A DNA stretch of 40,050 nucleotides. Source: a virus. Of this stretch, positions 1-7,651 are shown piece by piece; position 1 is the first letter of the stretch, and every line of letters starts with the position of its first letter. The stretch is taken from the IMG/VR virus record IMGVR_UViG_3300033553_000094, positions 1 through 40,050 of that record; one strand, written 5' to 3'. The translations under genes were made by a program, and so were the position numbers. Below the pieces are notes generated by a model. That model saw nothing but the letters and a program-made list of their open reading frames with translations. It was not told where the DNA came from and ran no database searches.

Positions 1-141
1 AGGCTGAATATGCGACATTCAAATTCACTTACTCTAATCCTTCTAATTTCTTACTAGCAAACGAAAATGAAGGCACTCAAATAGGCGTTACATGGACAAA
101 CCCTGACAGTAACGACTTAATAGCAAGAGAACTATATGTAA
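1..141. repeat. Terminal overlap, identical to 39910-40050
   Basis: The first 141 bases equal the last 141. The repeat lies inside one open reading frame and keeps its phase (offset 39,909, a multiple of 3). That is what a circular contig written with an assembly overlap looks like, not a packaged terminal repeat. The non-redundant length is 39,909 bp. Confidence 0.95.
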
Positions 142-1781
142 GTACGTCAGATATAACGAATGCAGACAGAGATTATTGTAATGCAAATGCGACTTTGTTA
201 GCTGGTACTATTGGCACTGGTTCAAATACTGCCGATGCGTATAATTATGCATCATCTGTTGGTATCACCTACTACTTTAAAATATTTTCAAAATATGAAA
301 TGGCAGGCGATATAAAATACAGTATTGGAGTCTCCGGTTCGATAACTGCAACAGACGTAACACCCCCTGATGATGTTACAAGTTTTACAGCTACGGCAGG
401 AAATACAGAAGTAGAACTATCGTGGACTGACCCATCTAACGCTGATTGGGCAGGAACTAAAATAATGAGAAAGATTGGCTCATATCCTGCCAATGAAATT
501 GATGGTGTGTTAGTTGTAAACTCAACAGTTAAGGACGAGCATTCGGCTACTCCCTTCACCGACACAGGATTAACGAACAATACATTGTATTACTATCAGG
601 CATTCCCATATGATTCCAATGGAAATTACAATACGAATATTGCGAATAGAGCAAGCGCTACTCCAATTCCTTATTACATTTATGGTGTAAAAATAGACAC
701 CACTAATAGCAACCCTGAAACTGCATTAGTCTATACAAATGATGCTATAGGATTTACGCCTGCTACTGGCAATAATGGCACGTTTGGTTACGGTTCATGG
801 GCAGATAAATTCCCATTTAATCAAATCAAACCATGCCTATATCTAAATGGTGCAGTTAATTATTATCTCGACCCTAACGATTATACTTTAAAAGAAGATG
901 GTGTAACTGCATCAGATATAACAAGCGGTACTGATGGCGATGTGATGGTCGAATTTCCTAAGATATGGTGGAAATTCGAGACTATTGGGAGTGACTTATA
1001 CGTCAGATATGCCGATACACAAATAGATGCAAACTATAAACCTTTAGCACATCTAAGAGGCACTACAGAAAAGGATATGTGTTATATATCGGCATATTTG
1101 GGTTATGACTTATCTAGTAATCTTCGCTCGTTAAGTGGTAAAACCCCTACAGCAACACAAACTATTGGAGCATTTAGAATATTAGCACAAGCTAACGGTG
1201 CTGGCTATGACCAAATGGCATATTTCCAATCATTGATGTTACAGGTTTTATTCATTGTAATGTTTAAAAATAGAGACTCGCAAACAGCTTTAGGCAGAGG
1301 TTTTGTAGACGGCAACGCCGCCGCAACTGCAACTGGTGGAACAAATGCAAAAGGTATGTTCTACGGCGAAACTACTGGGCAACTACAAAATAAGTTCTGC
1401 GGTATTGAAGATTTTTATGGAAACTTGCGTTATTGGATTGATGGATTTTTTAGTAATGCTACTTGGAATATACTGATAGCAAATCAAAGCTTTAATGATA
1501 CTGGAAGCGGGTACACAGACTATGGGCAAGGAGCAACCGCTAATTTAAGCGGTTATATCTCTACTGTTCAAGGCGGTACAGAAACTGGGTTTGTAGTAAA
1601 GGCTACCGCAGGTAGCGCGACCACGTACTACGCGGATAGCGGTGCTCTTTATGCGTCGCGCCTGCCGATTTTCGGTGGGTATTGGGCGAATGCGGATACT
1701 GCGGGTGCGTTCTATCTTACTGCGGGTTTTGATGCCTCGAGTTCGGCTTCGAGTATCGGTGCGCGCCTGCTTGCTTTGTAA
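1..1781 (+). CDS. Tail fibre / receptor-binding protein, DGR target (3' part; gene begins at 39270)
   Basis: This is the C-terminal part of an 806-aa fibre whose ATG is at 39270; the frame is open through the circular junction, so window base 3 starts codon 215. The TTG at 195 opens no separate gene. Seen: two fibronectin-III-like segments (about residues 215-330 and 333-432, the second starting VTPPDDVTSF and containing VELSWTDPS), then a region of about 370 aa ending in a C-type-lectin-like fold with GGYW and a terminal IGARL. Residues 758-806 are the DGR variable repeat, and the TAA at 1779-1781 lies at its 3' edge. Known: DGR targets usually carry the variable repeat at the end of a C-type-lectin domain that binds receptor. 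Inferred: adhesin at the tail tip. The gene lies between the distal tail gene and the reverse transcriptase. Confidence 0.9.
   Translation, partial: AEYATFKFTYSNPSNFLLANENEGTQIGVTWTNPDSNDLIARELYVSTSDITNADRDYCNANATLLAGTIGTGSNTADAYNYASSVGITYYFKIFSKYEMAGDIKYSIGVSGSITATDVTPPDDVTSFTATAGNTEVELSWTDPSNADWAGTKIMRKIGSYPANEIDGVLVVNSTVKDEHSATPFTDTGLTNNTLYYYQAFPYDSNGNYNTNIANRASATPIPYYIYGVKIDTTNSNPETALVYTNDAIGFTPATGNNGTFGYGSWADKFPFNQIKPCLYLNGAVNYYLDPNDYTLKEDGVTASDITSGTDGDVMVEFPKIWWKFETIGSDLYVRYADTQIDANYKPLAHLRGTTEKDMCYISAYLGYDLSSNLRSLSGKTPTATQTIGAFRILAQANGAGYDQMAYFQSLMLQVLFIVMFKNRDSQTALGRGFVDGNAAATATGGTNAKGMFYGETTGQLQNKFCGIEDFYGNLRYWIDGFFSNATWNILIANQSFNDTGSGYTDYGQGATANLSGYISTVQGGTETGFVVKATAGSATTYYADSGALYASRLPIFGGYWANADTAGAFYLTAGFDASSSASSIGARLLAL
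1631..1780 (+). repeat. DGR variable repeat (VR)
   Basis: This 150-bp segment aligns without gaps to 1811-1960 (offset 180). There are 33 mismatches and every one is at a position where the template has A; no C, G or T of the template differs. The template has 49 adenines, so two thirds are changed: 24 to G, 5 to C and 4 to T. It encodes the last 49 residues of the tail fibre. Of 12 template asparagine codons, 11 are altered. The unmutated last bases, CTTTGTA at 1774-1780, may belong to the site where mutagenic homing starts. Confidence 0.97.
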
Positions 1782-1810
1782 ATAAACTACAGATATAGGC
1801 TTATAGTACC

Positions 1811-1960
1811 CACAGATAACGGTAATATTTATACGTCGCACCTACCGAATTTCAGTGGGAATTGGACGAATGCAGATAATACGGGTACGTTCTATCTTAA
1901 TGCGAATAATGATACCTCGAATTCGAATTCGAATATCAGTACACACCTACTTACTTTGTA
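1811..1960 (+). other. DGR template repeat (TR)
   Basis: Non-coding 150-bp template 180 bp downstream of the variable repeat, same orientation, upstream of the reverse transcriptase. Read in the fibre's phase it is rich in AAT/AAC codons (12), the codon type that yields most diversity under adenine mutagenesis. In phase it ends TTG TAT where the target has TTG TAA, so homology stops inside the target's stop codon. Known: the TR transcript is reverse transcribed with errors at adenines and the cDNA replaces the VR. Confidence 0.97.
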
Positions 1961-2089
1961 TATATTAAATTTGGGTACTATAAGCCTTAGCTCTTGCTAA
2001 AACACACAACAAGACTCCACGCTGTGTTAGTAGGTTAAATCTCGAAAGCTCGGCTAGAATACAAAGCAAATTTAGAAAGGCTATTTTTG
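1961..2089 (+). ncRNA. Spacer between TR and reverse transcriptase, probable 3' part of the DGR RNA
   Basis: No credible gene is seen. Two adjacent hairpins are visible: TTAGC/GCTAA around a TCTT loop at 1987-2000, then AACACA (2001-2006) pairing with TGTGTT (2023-2028). Known: in the Bordetella phage DGR, the spacer downstream of TR is part of the structured RNA on which cDNA synthesis is primed. By position and folding this segment is the likely counterpart; that is inference. It ends with AGAAAGG at 2074-2080, the ribosome site for the reverse transcriptase. Confidence 0.5.
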
Positions 2090-3175
2090 ATGAAGCGACA
2101 AGGGTATTTATATGAAAAAATCTACAGCTATGAGAATCTGCAATTAGCGCACCAAAAAGCAAAAAGAGATAAAGCCTTTTACAGAGAAGTTAAAATGGTT
2201 GATGCTAATGAAGATTATTATTTATTACAAATACAAAACATGTTGATATGGAAAATCTATACTGTTGTACCTAATGATTACAAGACGTTCAAAAAAGTGG
2301 ATAAAGGAAAGGAACGAGAAATATTCAAGTTAGACTACTTTCCGCACAGAATAATCCAACACGCTTTAATGAACATTGTTGAAGATATCTTTCTTAAGAG
2401 CTTTATCGACAACACCTTCGCTTCAATTCCTAATAGAGGAATCCATTTAGCGCTAAAACGAATGAGTAATGATATTGAAAGTGATAAAGAAAGCACTAAA
2501 TACTGCTTAAAAATGGACGTAAGGAAATTCTACCCTAGCGTAAACCAAGAAATTTGTAAAAGAATGCTTCGATTAAAGTTTAAGGACGCAGACTTACTAT
2601 GGTTGATGGATACTGTTATTGATAGCATGGAAGGTGATAACGGAATAGCAATCGGCTCATTGTTTTCTCAATGGGTAGGCAACTTCTATCTTAGTTATTT
2701 TGACCATTGGCTGAAGGAAGTAATGAGGGTTAAATACTATTATCGCTACTGTGACGATTTAGTTATATTACATGGTAGCAAAGAATACCTACACAAGCTT
2801 AGGGTTGAAATCGAAGAGTATTTAACCACTAAGTTAAGCCTAAGACTAAAAAGCGACTGGCAAGTATTTCCTATAAAATTAAGAGGTGTAGATTTTGTAG
2901 GGTATAGACACTTTGTTAGCTATGTACTGCTTAGAAAATCGACAGCCAAAAACTTGAAACGAAAAATGAGAAGATTACTAAAACGTTGCGAAAAAGGGCT
3001 GCCGATGACTTACGGTGAATGGTGTAGTGTAAACAGCTATAAAGGATGGATTATTTACTGTAATGGTCATAATCTAGCAAGAAAATATATCAATCCGCTA
3101 CTTCCGTACACTGAAAAATACTATAAAGAGGTGATAAAAATTGAAAAAGGTAAGAGGGACAATGCTGGAAGTTAA
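2090..3175 (+). CDS. DGR reverse transcriptase
   Basis: RNA-directed DNA polymerase of 361 aa that copies the TR RNA into adenine-mutagenised cDNA. Seen: the metal-binding motif KMDVRKFYPSV (about 141-151), the DGR-type motif IGSLFSQ (188-194), and YCDD (220-223) with the two catalytic aspartates, followed by the thumb. Length is typical of DGR enzymes. IGxxxSQ plus the TR/VR pair separates it from group II intron and retron enzymes. I chose ATG 2090 (AGAAAGG, 9-nt spacing) over the TTG just before it. No Avd-like helical-bundle gene lies beside it, so accessory function may fall to the small genes downstream. It overlaps the next gene by 35 bp. Confidence 0.95.
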   Translation: MKRQGYLYEKIYSYENLQLAHQKAKRDKAFYREVKMVDANEDYYLLQIQNMLIWKIYTVVPNDYKTFKKVDKGKEREIFKLDYFPHRIIQHALMNIVEDIFLKSFIDNTFASIPNRGIHLALKRMSNDIESDKESTKYCLKMDVRKFYPSVNQEICKRMLRLKFKDADLLWLMDTVIDSMEGDNGIAIGSLFSQWVGNFYLSYFDHWLKEVMRVKYYYRYCDDLVILHGSKEYLHKLRVEIEEYLTTKLSLRLKSDWQVFPIKLRGVDFVGYRHFVSYVLLRKSTAKNLKRKMRRLLKRCEKGLPMTYGEWCSVNSYKGWIIYCNGHNLARKYINPLLPYTEKYYKEVIKIEKGKRDNAGS

Positions 3176-3380
3176 ACCGCTTGAAGTCGGAGTTGATACT
3201 GTTTATGTGCGTACTGATATTGTTCGCGTTGAAACAGAAGACTTTATAGGTTGGGAGTACGATGAAGAACAGTATAGTAAAGACGCTTATATCAAAAAAA
3301 TAGCAGACGAAAAAGAAGAACTCACATTAGTTGTCGATGATTTAATCACGGTGCTTGTGGATAAGGGGGTTGTGTATTGA
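3141..3380 (+). CDS. Small tail-module protein, 79 aa, unknown
   Basis: The TTG at 3141 has a good ribosome site (GAGGTG, about 7-nt spacing) inside the end of the reverse transcriptase, so the two are probably translationally coupled. The protein is acidic, with a segment TEDFIGWEYDEEQYSKDAYI and a C-terminal helix rich in E, L and V. I recall similar short proteins after the fibre gene in Bacillota prophage tail modules, but I cannot name a function. Its place in the DGR cassette makes a DGR accessory role possible. The stop overlaps the next ATG (TGATG). Confidence 0.6.
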   Translation: MKKVRGTMLEVKPLEVGVDTVYVRTDIVRVETEDFIGWEYDEEQYSKDAYIKKIADEKEELTLVVDDLITVLVDKGVVY

Positions 3381-3529
3381 TGTCTAAGTATGAAAACCTA
3401 GATAAATACCTTGAGAAAAAGGGAATAAAGATAAAAGTCAAAGAGAAAAAAAAGACAAAGGATTTAAAATCTGGTGATATTGAAGCCTTAACAATAAAAA
3501 TGCTAAAAGACTTTGGATATTTATATTAG
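3380..3529 (+). CDS. Small basic protein, 49 aa, unknown
   Basis: ATG at 3380 overlaps the upstream stop. The protein is very lysine-rich in the middle (IKIKVKEKKKTKDLKSG) and ends with a helix-like DIEALTIKMLKDFGYLY. No domain is recognised. Start and stop both overlap neighbours by one base, which supports a tightly coupled tail/DGR operon. A nucleic-acid-binding role could be guessed from charge only. Confidence 0.5.
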   Translation: MSKYENLDKYLEKKGIKIKVKEKKKTKDLKSGDIEALTIKMLKDFGYLY

Positions 3530-3825
3530 TGAAAAACTTTGCAGATTTCGCGACGGACGATGGTGTTCTTACAGGCGACAAACTAAAGTTGGATGACGTA
3601 TTGAGTAAGGAAATTATTGTTAAAGGCTATAAAATATCGGATAGTAAATACGGTAAAAATAACGAAGATAAAAAAGTTTTGACGCTCCAATTTGAACTAG
3701 AGGGTATTAATTATATAGTTTTCACTGGGTCTAAAGTTTTGATGGGTCAAGTCGAAAAGTATGAAGTCGAGATTCCCTTTATGACTAAAATTGAGAAAGT
3801 TAATACGTTTTATAGCTTCACGTAA
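3529..3825 (+). CDS. 98-aa protein in the DGR cassette, possibly OB-fold
   Basis: GTG start at 3529 overlaps the previous TAG. The protein has alternating beta-like strands (KEIIVKGYKISDSK, KVLTLQFELEGINYIVFTGS, KYEVEIPFMTKIEKV) and starts with a FADFATDDGVLTG segment. The pattern is compatible with a small OB-fold or single-stranded-nucleic-acid-binding protein, but I see no diagnostic motif. It is the last gene before a change of function to tail hub, with a 61-bp gap holding an inverted repeat. A role in DGR homing or in tail assembly is inference from position. Confidence 0.6.
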   Translation: MKNFADFATDDGVLTGDKLKLDDVLSKEIIVKGYKISDSKYGKNNEDKKVLTLQFELEGINYIVFTGSKVLMGQVEKYEVEIPFMTKIEKVNTFYSFT

Positions 3826-3826
3826 T

Positions 3827-3870
3827 GTCGCATTAGATTCAAAGTGTGTCGTAAAATTTTAGAATGCGAC
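3827..3870. repeat. Inverted repeat GTCGCATT / AATGCGAC
   Basis: An exact 8-bp inverted repeat (3827-3834 and 3863-3870) with a 28-nt loop sits in the gap between the DGR-side genes and the tail-hub gene. There is no T-tract, so it is not a classical terminator. It could be an RNA-processing hairpin or a scar at the edge of the DGR cassette. Confidence 0.4.
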
Positions 3871-3886
3871 GGAAGAAAGGAGAGCC

Positions 3887-4987
3887 ATGCAACCTATAAG
3901 AATATTCTCTCCTACATTAAACTTACTTGCCGAGATAGACGATTATGAAAGCTTAATATTCACTCGTAATTATCACAAGGCAGGTAATTTCCAAATTGTT
4001 ATCAACTTTAACAAAAAAGACACAAAGTATCTTGTAAAAAATAACACTATCTATCTCTCCCCTCGTAAATGCGGAATAATCACGCATAAAGAAATAGAAG
4101 TAACCAAAAGAGGGGAGGAGATAATTACTGTCAATGGATATACTTTATCAGGAATAACCAAAGACAGAGTAACTGTTACAAGCGGATATGACAGAGTAAA
4201 CTCAAATGCTGAAACAATAATTAAAACTTTTGTTGATAATAACTTAGTCAATCCGCTTGATACTGACAGGAAGTACCCTCTATTAGAAATAGCGACAAAC
4301 CAAAGTAGAGGACAAACCGAGGTTATTCAAACAAGGTACAAAAATTTGGAAGAAGAGTTAGAAAAGATAAGTCTCTTGACTGGATTAGGTTGGGAGATTT
4401 CTTTTGATACGACTAGACTTTTATTTGACGTTTACGAAGGAAAAGATTTAACCGCAACAAACGGAGTTAACAACCCTGTTATTTTTAGCACTGACTTTGA
4501 CAACATCAAAAACCAAAAGTACATTGATTCAATCAAAGACGCTAAAACGAACGCTTATATAGGCGGTCAAGGCGAAGGTGGAGATAGGACAATAGTTGAA
4601 GTCGGAACAAACGCAGGCAGAGACAGAAAAGAAGTGTTTGTTGATGCTAGAGACATAGGGGCAAGCGAGGAGCCTATACCTACTCCTGCCGAAATAGAAG
4701 AAAGGTTAATAGCAAGGGGAAATCAAAACTTATCCGAACTTAGACCGTTTCAATCATTCGAGAGCAGGATATTAACATATTCTAATTTTGTTTATGAAGT
4801 AGATTACAATTTAGGCGATATTGTAACGGTACAATCTAAAAAGTGGGGATTGACTTTAGACACAAGGATAACGGAAATATCAGAAATATATGAGCGTGAC
4901 GGATTTAATATTGACGCTGTGTTTGGTGATTCAGTTCCTACTATTCAAGATAAGATCAAGCAAAGAATTGATAATGTAGTTATATAA
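3887..4987 (+). CDS. Tail tip / baseplate hub protein, ReqiPepy6 Gp37-like
   Basis: This 366-aa protein has the features of the siphovirus ReqiPepy6 Gp37-like family: N-terminal IRIFSPTLNLLAEIDDYESLIFTRNYHKAG, then a beta-rich middle with GYTLSGI, YKNLEEELEKIS and GWEIS, and a C-terminal YEVDYNLGDIVTVQ. Family members are tail hub or tail-spike-base proteins placed after the distal tail protein. Here the whole fibre/DGR cassette lies between the distal tail gene and this one, so the usual order is interrupted. Start ATG 3887 follows AAAGGAG. A hairpin follows the stop. Confidence 0.8.
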   Translation: MQPIRIFSPTLNLLAEIDDYESLIFTRNYHKAGNFQIVINFNKKDTKYLVKNNTIYLSPRKCGIITHKEIEVTKRGEEIITVNGYTLSGITKDRVTVTSGYDRVNSNAETIIKTFVDNNLVNPLDTDRKYPLLEIATNQSRGQTEVIQTRYKNLEEELEKISLLTGLGWEISFDTTRLLFDVYEGKDLTATNGVNNPVIFSTDFDNIKNQKYIDSIKDAKTNAYIGGQGEGGDRTIVEVGTNAGRDRKEVFVDARDIGASEEPIPTPAEIEERLIARGNQNLSELRPFQSFESRILTYSNFVYEVDYNLGDIVTVQSKKWGLTLDTRITEISEIYERDGFNIDAVFGDSVPTIQDKIKQRIDNVVI

Positions 4988-4993
4988 GCCCCA

Positions 4994-5015
4994 ACACCGC
5001 AAAGGTGTATTTTTT
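4994..5015 (+). terminator. Weak intrinsic terminator after the tail-hub gene
   Basis: ACACC/GGTGT 5-bp stem with a GCAAA loop (4994-5008), then A and TTTTTT. The stem is short, so it probably acts as an attenuator between tail and lysis genes. Confidence 0.45.
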
Positions 5016-5034
5016 ATGCTCAGGAGGTGGTCAA

Positions 5035-5289
5035 GTGGGAGATAACGAAAAAGAAATTGCCGTTCTGGAAAACAGAATAGAAAACTTAGGTAAAGATATG
5101 GCATCAATGAAATCCGATAGGGAAAAAAAAGACGCGGACGAAGAAAGACGATATTTAAGGCTAGAAAACAAACTAGACGAAACCTTAAAAATCGTTAGAG
5201 GACGTCCTACATGGGTTGTCCTTGCCCTTATAACGTCGCTATCGGGACTTTGTACTTCGATGATTACTTTTATTGTCACAACGATGTAG
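5035..5289 (+). CDS. XhlA-like lysis-associated membrane protein
   Basis: 84 aa from GTG 5035, preceded by AGGAGGT at 5022-5028. A charged coiled coil (about 3-55, ENRIENLGKDMASMKSDREKK) is followed by one transmembrane helix near the C terminus (VVLALITSLSGLCTSMITFIV). This is the layout of the XhlA/haemolysin family found next to holin and amidase in Bacillus-type phages, where XhlA works with XhlB holin in lysis. Located just upstream of the endolysin. Longer in-frame starts exist but lack this ribosome site. Confidence 0.75.
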   Translation: MGDNEKEIAVLENRIENLGKDMASMKSDREKKDADEERRYLRLENKLDETLKIVRGRPTWVVLALITSLSGLCTSMITFIVTTM

Positions 5290-5339
5290 GAGGTGATCAG
5301 ATCTAACGGATGGCGTGTAAAATCGAAAGAAGGTGAGTT

Positions 5340-6503
5340 ATGAAAATCGCAGTTAACTTTGGTCATGGACCAAAAGACTCAGGAGTGTTTGACCCAGGGG
5401 CGATAGGCCCAACTAAATACAAAGAAGCAACCCAAAATGAAGAAGTAGGCAATTTGGTAGTGCGAAAATTCAAAGCAAACGGACACACAGTACTTGACAT
5501 ACACGACGGAGATTTAAACGACGTAACAAAAAAGGCTAACGACTGGAACGCTGATTACTTTATCTCTATCCACGCTAATGCCTCTGTTAACCCAAACGCA
5601 CAAGGAGTAGAAACCTACGCACTTGCACCAGGAGGTTATGGCGAAAAGATGGCTATAGCTATTCAAAGAGAATTGGTTGAAATGACCGATCTAGCCAATA
5701 GGGGGGCAAAGTTCGCTAACTTCCACGTCTTAAGAGAAACATCAATGCCGGCAGTACTTGTCGAAGCTGGCTTTATCTCTAATCCCGATGAAGAAGCCTT
5801 AATGAGAACATCTGAGTTTGACGAGAAGATAGCTGAATCAATCTGTATTGGCTTTTCTAAGGCTGTAGGTATACCCTATGTAAGTTCTAGGGCAGTTACA
5901 GGCACACCGATTCTAAGTACTCCCACAGCGACACTAGAACAGGCTAAAGCGTGGGCTAAGTCAAAAGGTGCACCACAGTTCTTTATTGATATGGCTAATA
6001 TATACTGGAAACTATCATCACCAATTAATCCTGTAGGTGCTTATGTTCAAGCGGCACACGAAACAGGCTATTGGTATAAAGTTAAAAGCGCGGCAGGAAT
6101 AGACGGAACTTACAACAATCCATGCGGACTTAAAACAACAGAAGGTGGGGGAGATTACCAAGCTACCGCACACAAGAAGTTTGCGACAATCGAAGAAGGT
6201 ATAACAGCACACCTAGACCATTTGGCTTTATATGCAGGAGTAAGCGGATACCCTAAAAAGAACACACCCGACCCTAGACATTTTCCTTATCTTTTAGGCA
6301 AAGCTAAAACATGGGAGGACTTAGGGGGCAAATGGGCACCAAGCACATCATACGGACTTAAATTAGTTTCTATGATGAAAGAAGTTGAAAACGCCGTAGT
6401 TACTGAAATAGATTGGGAAAATAAGTATTACCAAATTGAAAAAGAACTCAACCAGTATAAAACTCTAGTTTCTACATTGAAACAGAGTTTAAATAATTTT
6501 TAG
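5340..6503 (+). CDS. Endolysin: N-acetylmuramoyl-L-alanine amidase plus glucosaminidase-like domain
   Basis: 387 aa. The N-terminal Amidase_3 domain (1-180) has zinc ligands His9 (NFGHG), Glu34 or Glu35 and His78 (ISIHANAS), and catalytic Glu142 in VEAGFISN. After a TP-rich linker (about 183-200) comes a glucosaminidase-type domain (about 200-355) with VQAAHETGYW, in which Glu241 is the likely acid, and NNPCGLK. A C-terminal helix ends the protein. It should cleave both the peptide linkage and the glycan of peptidoglycan at the end of infection. No signal peptide, so export depends on the neighbouring holin. ATG 5340 has AAGAAGGTGA upstream. Confidence 0.92.
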   Translation: MKIAVNFGHGPKDSGVFDPGAIGPTKYKEATQNEEVGNLVVRKFKANGHTVLDIHDGDLNDVTKKANDWNADYFISIHANASVNPNAQGVETYALAPGGYGEKMAIAIQRELVEMTDLANRGAKFANFHVLRETSMPAVLVEAGFISNPDEEALMRTSEFDEKIAESICIGFSKAVGIPYVSSRAVTGTPILSTPTATLEQAKAWAKSKGAPQFFIDMANIYWKLSSPINPVGAYVQAAHETGYWYKVKSAAGIDGTYNNPCGLKTTEGGGDYQATAHKKFATIEEGITAHLDHLALYAGVSGYPKKNTPDPRHFPYLLGKAKTWEDLGGKWAPSTSYGLKLVSMMKEVENAVVTEIDWENKYYQIEKELNQYKTLVSTLKQSLNNF

Positions 6504-6515
6504 GAGGAAAACGAG

Positions 6516-6695
6516 ATGCAAAGTAGATTTAGATCATGGGCTTTATGGCTCAGTGTGGCTTCACTAATAGGATTCGTAACAAAGACTTATCTTGGGTATG
6601 AGATACCTCAATTCGACCAACTAGTAAATCTTGTTCTCATAGTCTTAGCTGGCTTTGGGATAATTAACAACCCAACCGATAAAGAAAAATTCTAA
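6516..6695 (+). CDS. Holin
   Basis: 59 aa, ATG at 6516 with AGGAGG at 6502-6507. Two hydrophobic segments (about 8-22 and 36-50) separated by a short polar turn, then a charged tail NNPTDKEKF. The ending (GIINNPTDK) resembles XhlB/phi-LC3-type holins, which end in a similar DPTTKG segment. Lies directly after the endolysin and before a strong terminator, the expected place. It would open the membrane so the amidase reaches the wall. Confidence 0.8.
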   Translation: MQSRFRSWALWLSVASLIGFVTKTYLGYEIPQFDQLVNLVLIVLAGFGIINNPTDKEKF

Positions 6696-6702
6696 GAAAT
6701 AA

Positions 6703-6736
6703 CCCCTTGAGCCCAAAAAACTCAGGGGGCTTTTTT
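6703..6736 (+). terminator. Intrinsic terminator of the late operon
   Basis: CCCCTTGAG (6703-6711) pairs with CTCAGGGGG (6721-6729) around an A-rich loop and is followed by CTTTTTTA. The stem is 9 bp with one G-T pair. It ends the tail/lysis transcription unit before the oppositely oriented genes. Confidence 0.9.
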
Positions 6737-6799
6737 ATTGGGGGGTACTAATACCTCTCGGACATAATTTAAACGGCTTAGAACGCAAATATGAAGGTG

Positions 6800-6898
6800 C
6801 TAAATTTGAGTCATTCCCTCTGTAACTTTAAACGCCTCAACTTCGCCACACCCGGCTAAAAGCAAACAGATTATCACGATTAAAATTAGCTTTTTCAC
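6800..6898 (-). CDS. Small prophage lipoprotein, 32 aa
   Basis: GTG start (6898-6896) preceded by AAGGTGGTGA on the minus strand. The product has two lysines, a hydrophobic stretch LILIVIICLLL and a clear lipobox LAGC with Cys at position 17, so the mature surface lipoprotein would have only about 16 residues. Candidates are a superinfection-exclusion lipoprotein, as known for temperate phages of lactic-acid bacteria, or a decayed gene. Transcribed the same way as the partition/transfer operon but behind it. Confidence 0.55.
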   Translation of the reverse strand: MKKLILIVIICLLLAGCGEVEAFKVTEGMTQI

Positions 6899-6934
6899 AA
6901 TATCACCACCTTATGATTTAGCTTATACGTCTTG

Positions 6935-6970
6935 GCTTATTCGTCAGGTTGTACGTTAGAGTGAATAAGC
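6935..6970. repeat. Inverted repeat in the intergenic region 6899-7065
   Basis: GCTTATTC (6935-6942) and GAATAAGC (6963-6970) form an 8-bp inverted repeat with a 20-nt loop. The rest of 6899-7065 holds no gene that I can support. The repeat could be a terminator-like stem for the minus-strand operon (no T-run) or a binding site upstream of the lipoprotein. Confidence 0.35.
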
Positions 6971-7065
6971 AGCTAGTACAAAATAGCTTAAAATATACAT
7001 AAAATTTGAGAAGAAGAGGGTTGTGGGAGAAGCGACAGCGACGAGGGGCAAGGTAGAAACAAAAA

Positions 7066-7641
7066 TTAAATATTTAAAGGGTCTTGAGGGACTCCGTTTA
7101 GCCTAACTTCATAGTGAAGGTGATTACCGCTTGATTTCCCTGTATTGCCTGTGTAACCAAGTAATGTTATGTTTCCTGTCCATCTTGTAACGGAATTACC
7201 ATACCTAACTTTCATTTCCGACAAATGAGCATAAACACCCTCATAACCGTTTTGATACCTTACTACTATTACATTACCGTAAACTTCCTGATACTCAGCT
7301 AATAAAACTAATCCGTTACTTTGTGCATAAATGGGAGTGCTTTTTTCTGCTGCTATGTCTATACCGTGATGATGGGGAGGATTAAAACCTTGTGTGATTT
7401 TGCCTTGAATTGGCAACCCCATAACTTCTTCGCCTTTTGCTCTTTGTATTATTCCAGAGCCTTTGTTTTGCCACTCTAAGACGATAGGGTATAAATCTGT
7501 AATAGTTACTTGGACAGCTAGTAAAATACCTAATGTGACTACTAGTGAGCGATATATACCAGATCTGAATATTGACAAAAACAAATAATTTATAAATGTG
7601 AAAAAAGAAATAAATACTATATTTGCTATCCAAGTAAGCAT
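7066..7641 (-). CDS. Membrane-anchored M23 family peptidase
   Basis: 191 aa from ATG 7641 (GAGGTGA just upstream). Two N-terminal hydrophobic helices (about 5-25 and 33-50), then an M23/LytM peptidase domain with ligands H91xxxD95 in HHHGID, His139 in YAHLS and H174-L-H176 in GNHLHYEV. All key residues are present, so it should be an active zinc endopeptidase acting on peptidoglycan cross-bridges outside the membrane. Last gene of an operon with an FtsK-like motor and partition genes. Anchored wall hydrolases of this kind are typical of DNA-transfer machines in Gram-positive bacteria, more than of phage lysis. Confidence 0.88.
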   Translation of the reverse strand: MLTWIANIVFISFFTFINYLFLSIFRSGIYRSLVVTLGILLAVQVTITDLYPIVLEWQNKGSGIIQRAKGEEVMGLPIQGKITQGFNPPHHHGIDIAAEKSTPIYAQSNGLVLLAEYQEVYGNVIVVRYQNGYEGVYAHLSEMKVRYGNSVTRWTGNITLLGYTGNTGKSSGNHLHYEVRLNGVPQDPLNI

Positions 7642-7651
7642 TAAAATCACC

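Noticed and set aside
195-1781. Stand-alone 528-aa gene from a TTG at 195
   Set aside because: The frame is open upstream to base 1 and continues in phase from 39270 across the circular junction; there is no ribosome site at 195.
1545-1841. Minus-strand frame of 98 codons over the VR
   Set aside because: Antisense shadow of the variable repeat; no ribosome site and no plausible protein.
1987-2000. Repressor operator TTAGC...GCTAA in the DGR spacer
   Set aside because: The spacer is 4 nt, not 5 as in the two switch operators, and the site better fits a hairpin of the DGR RNA.
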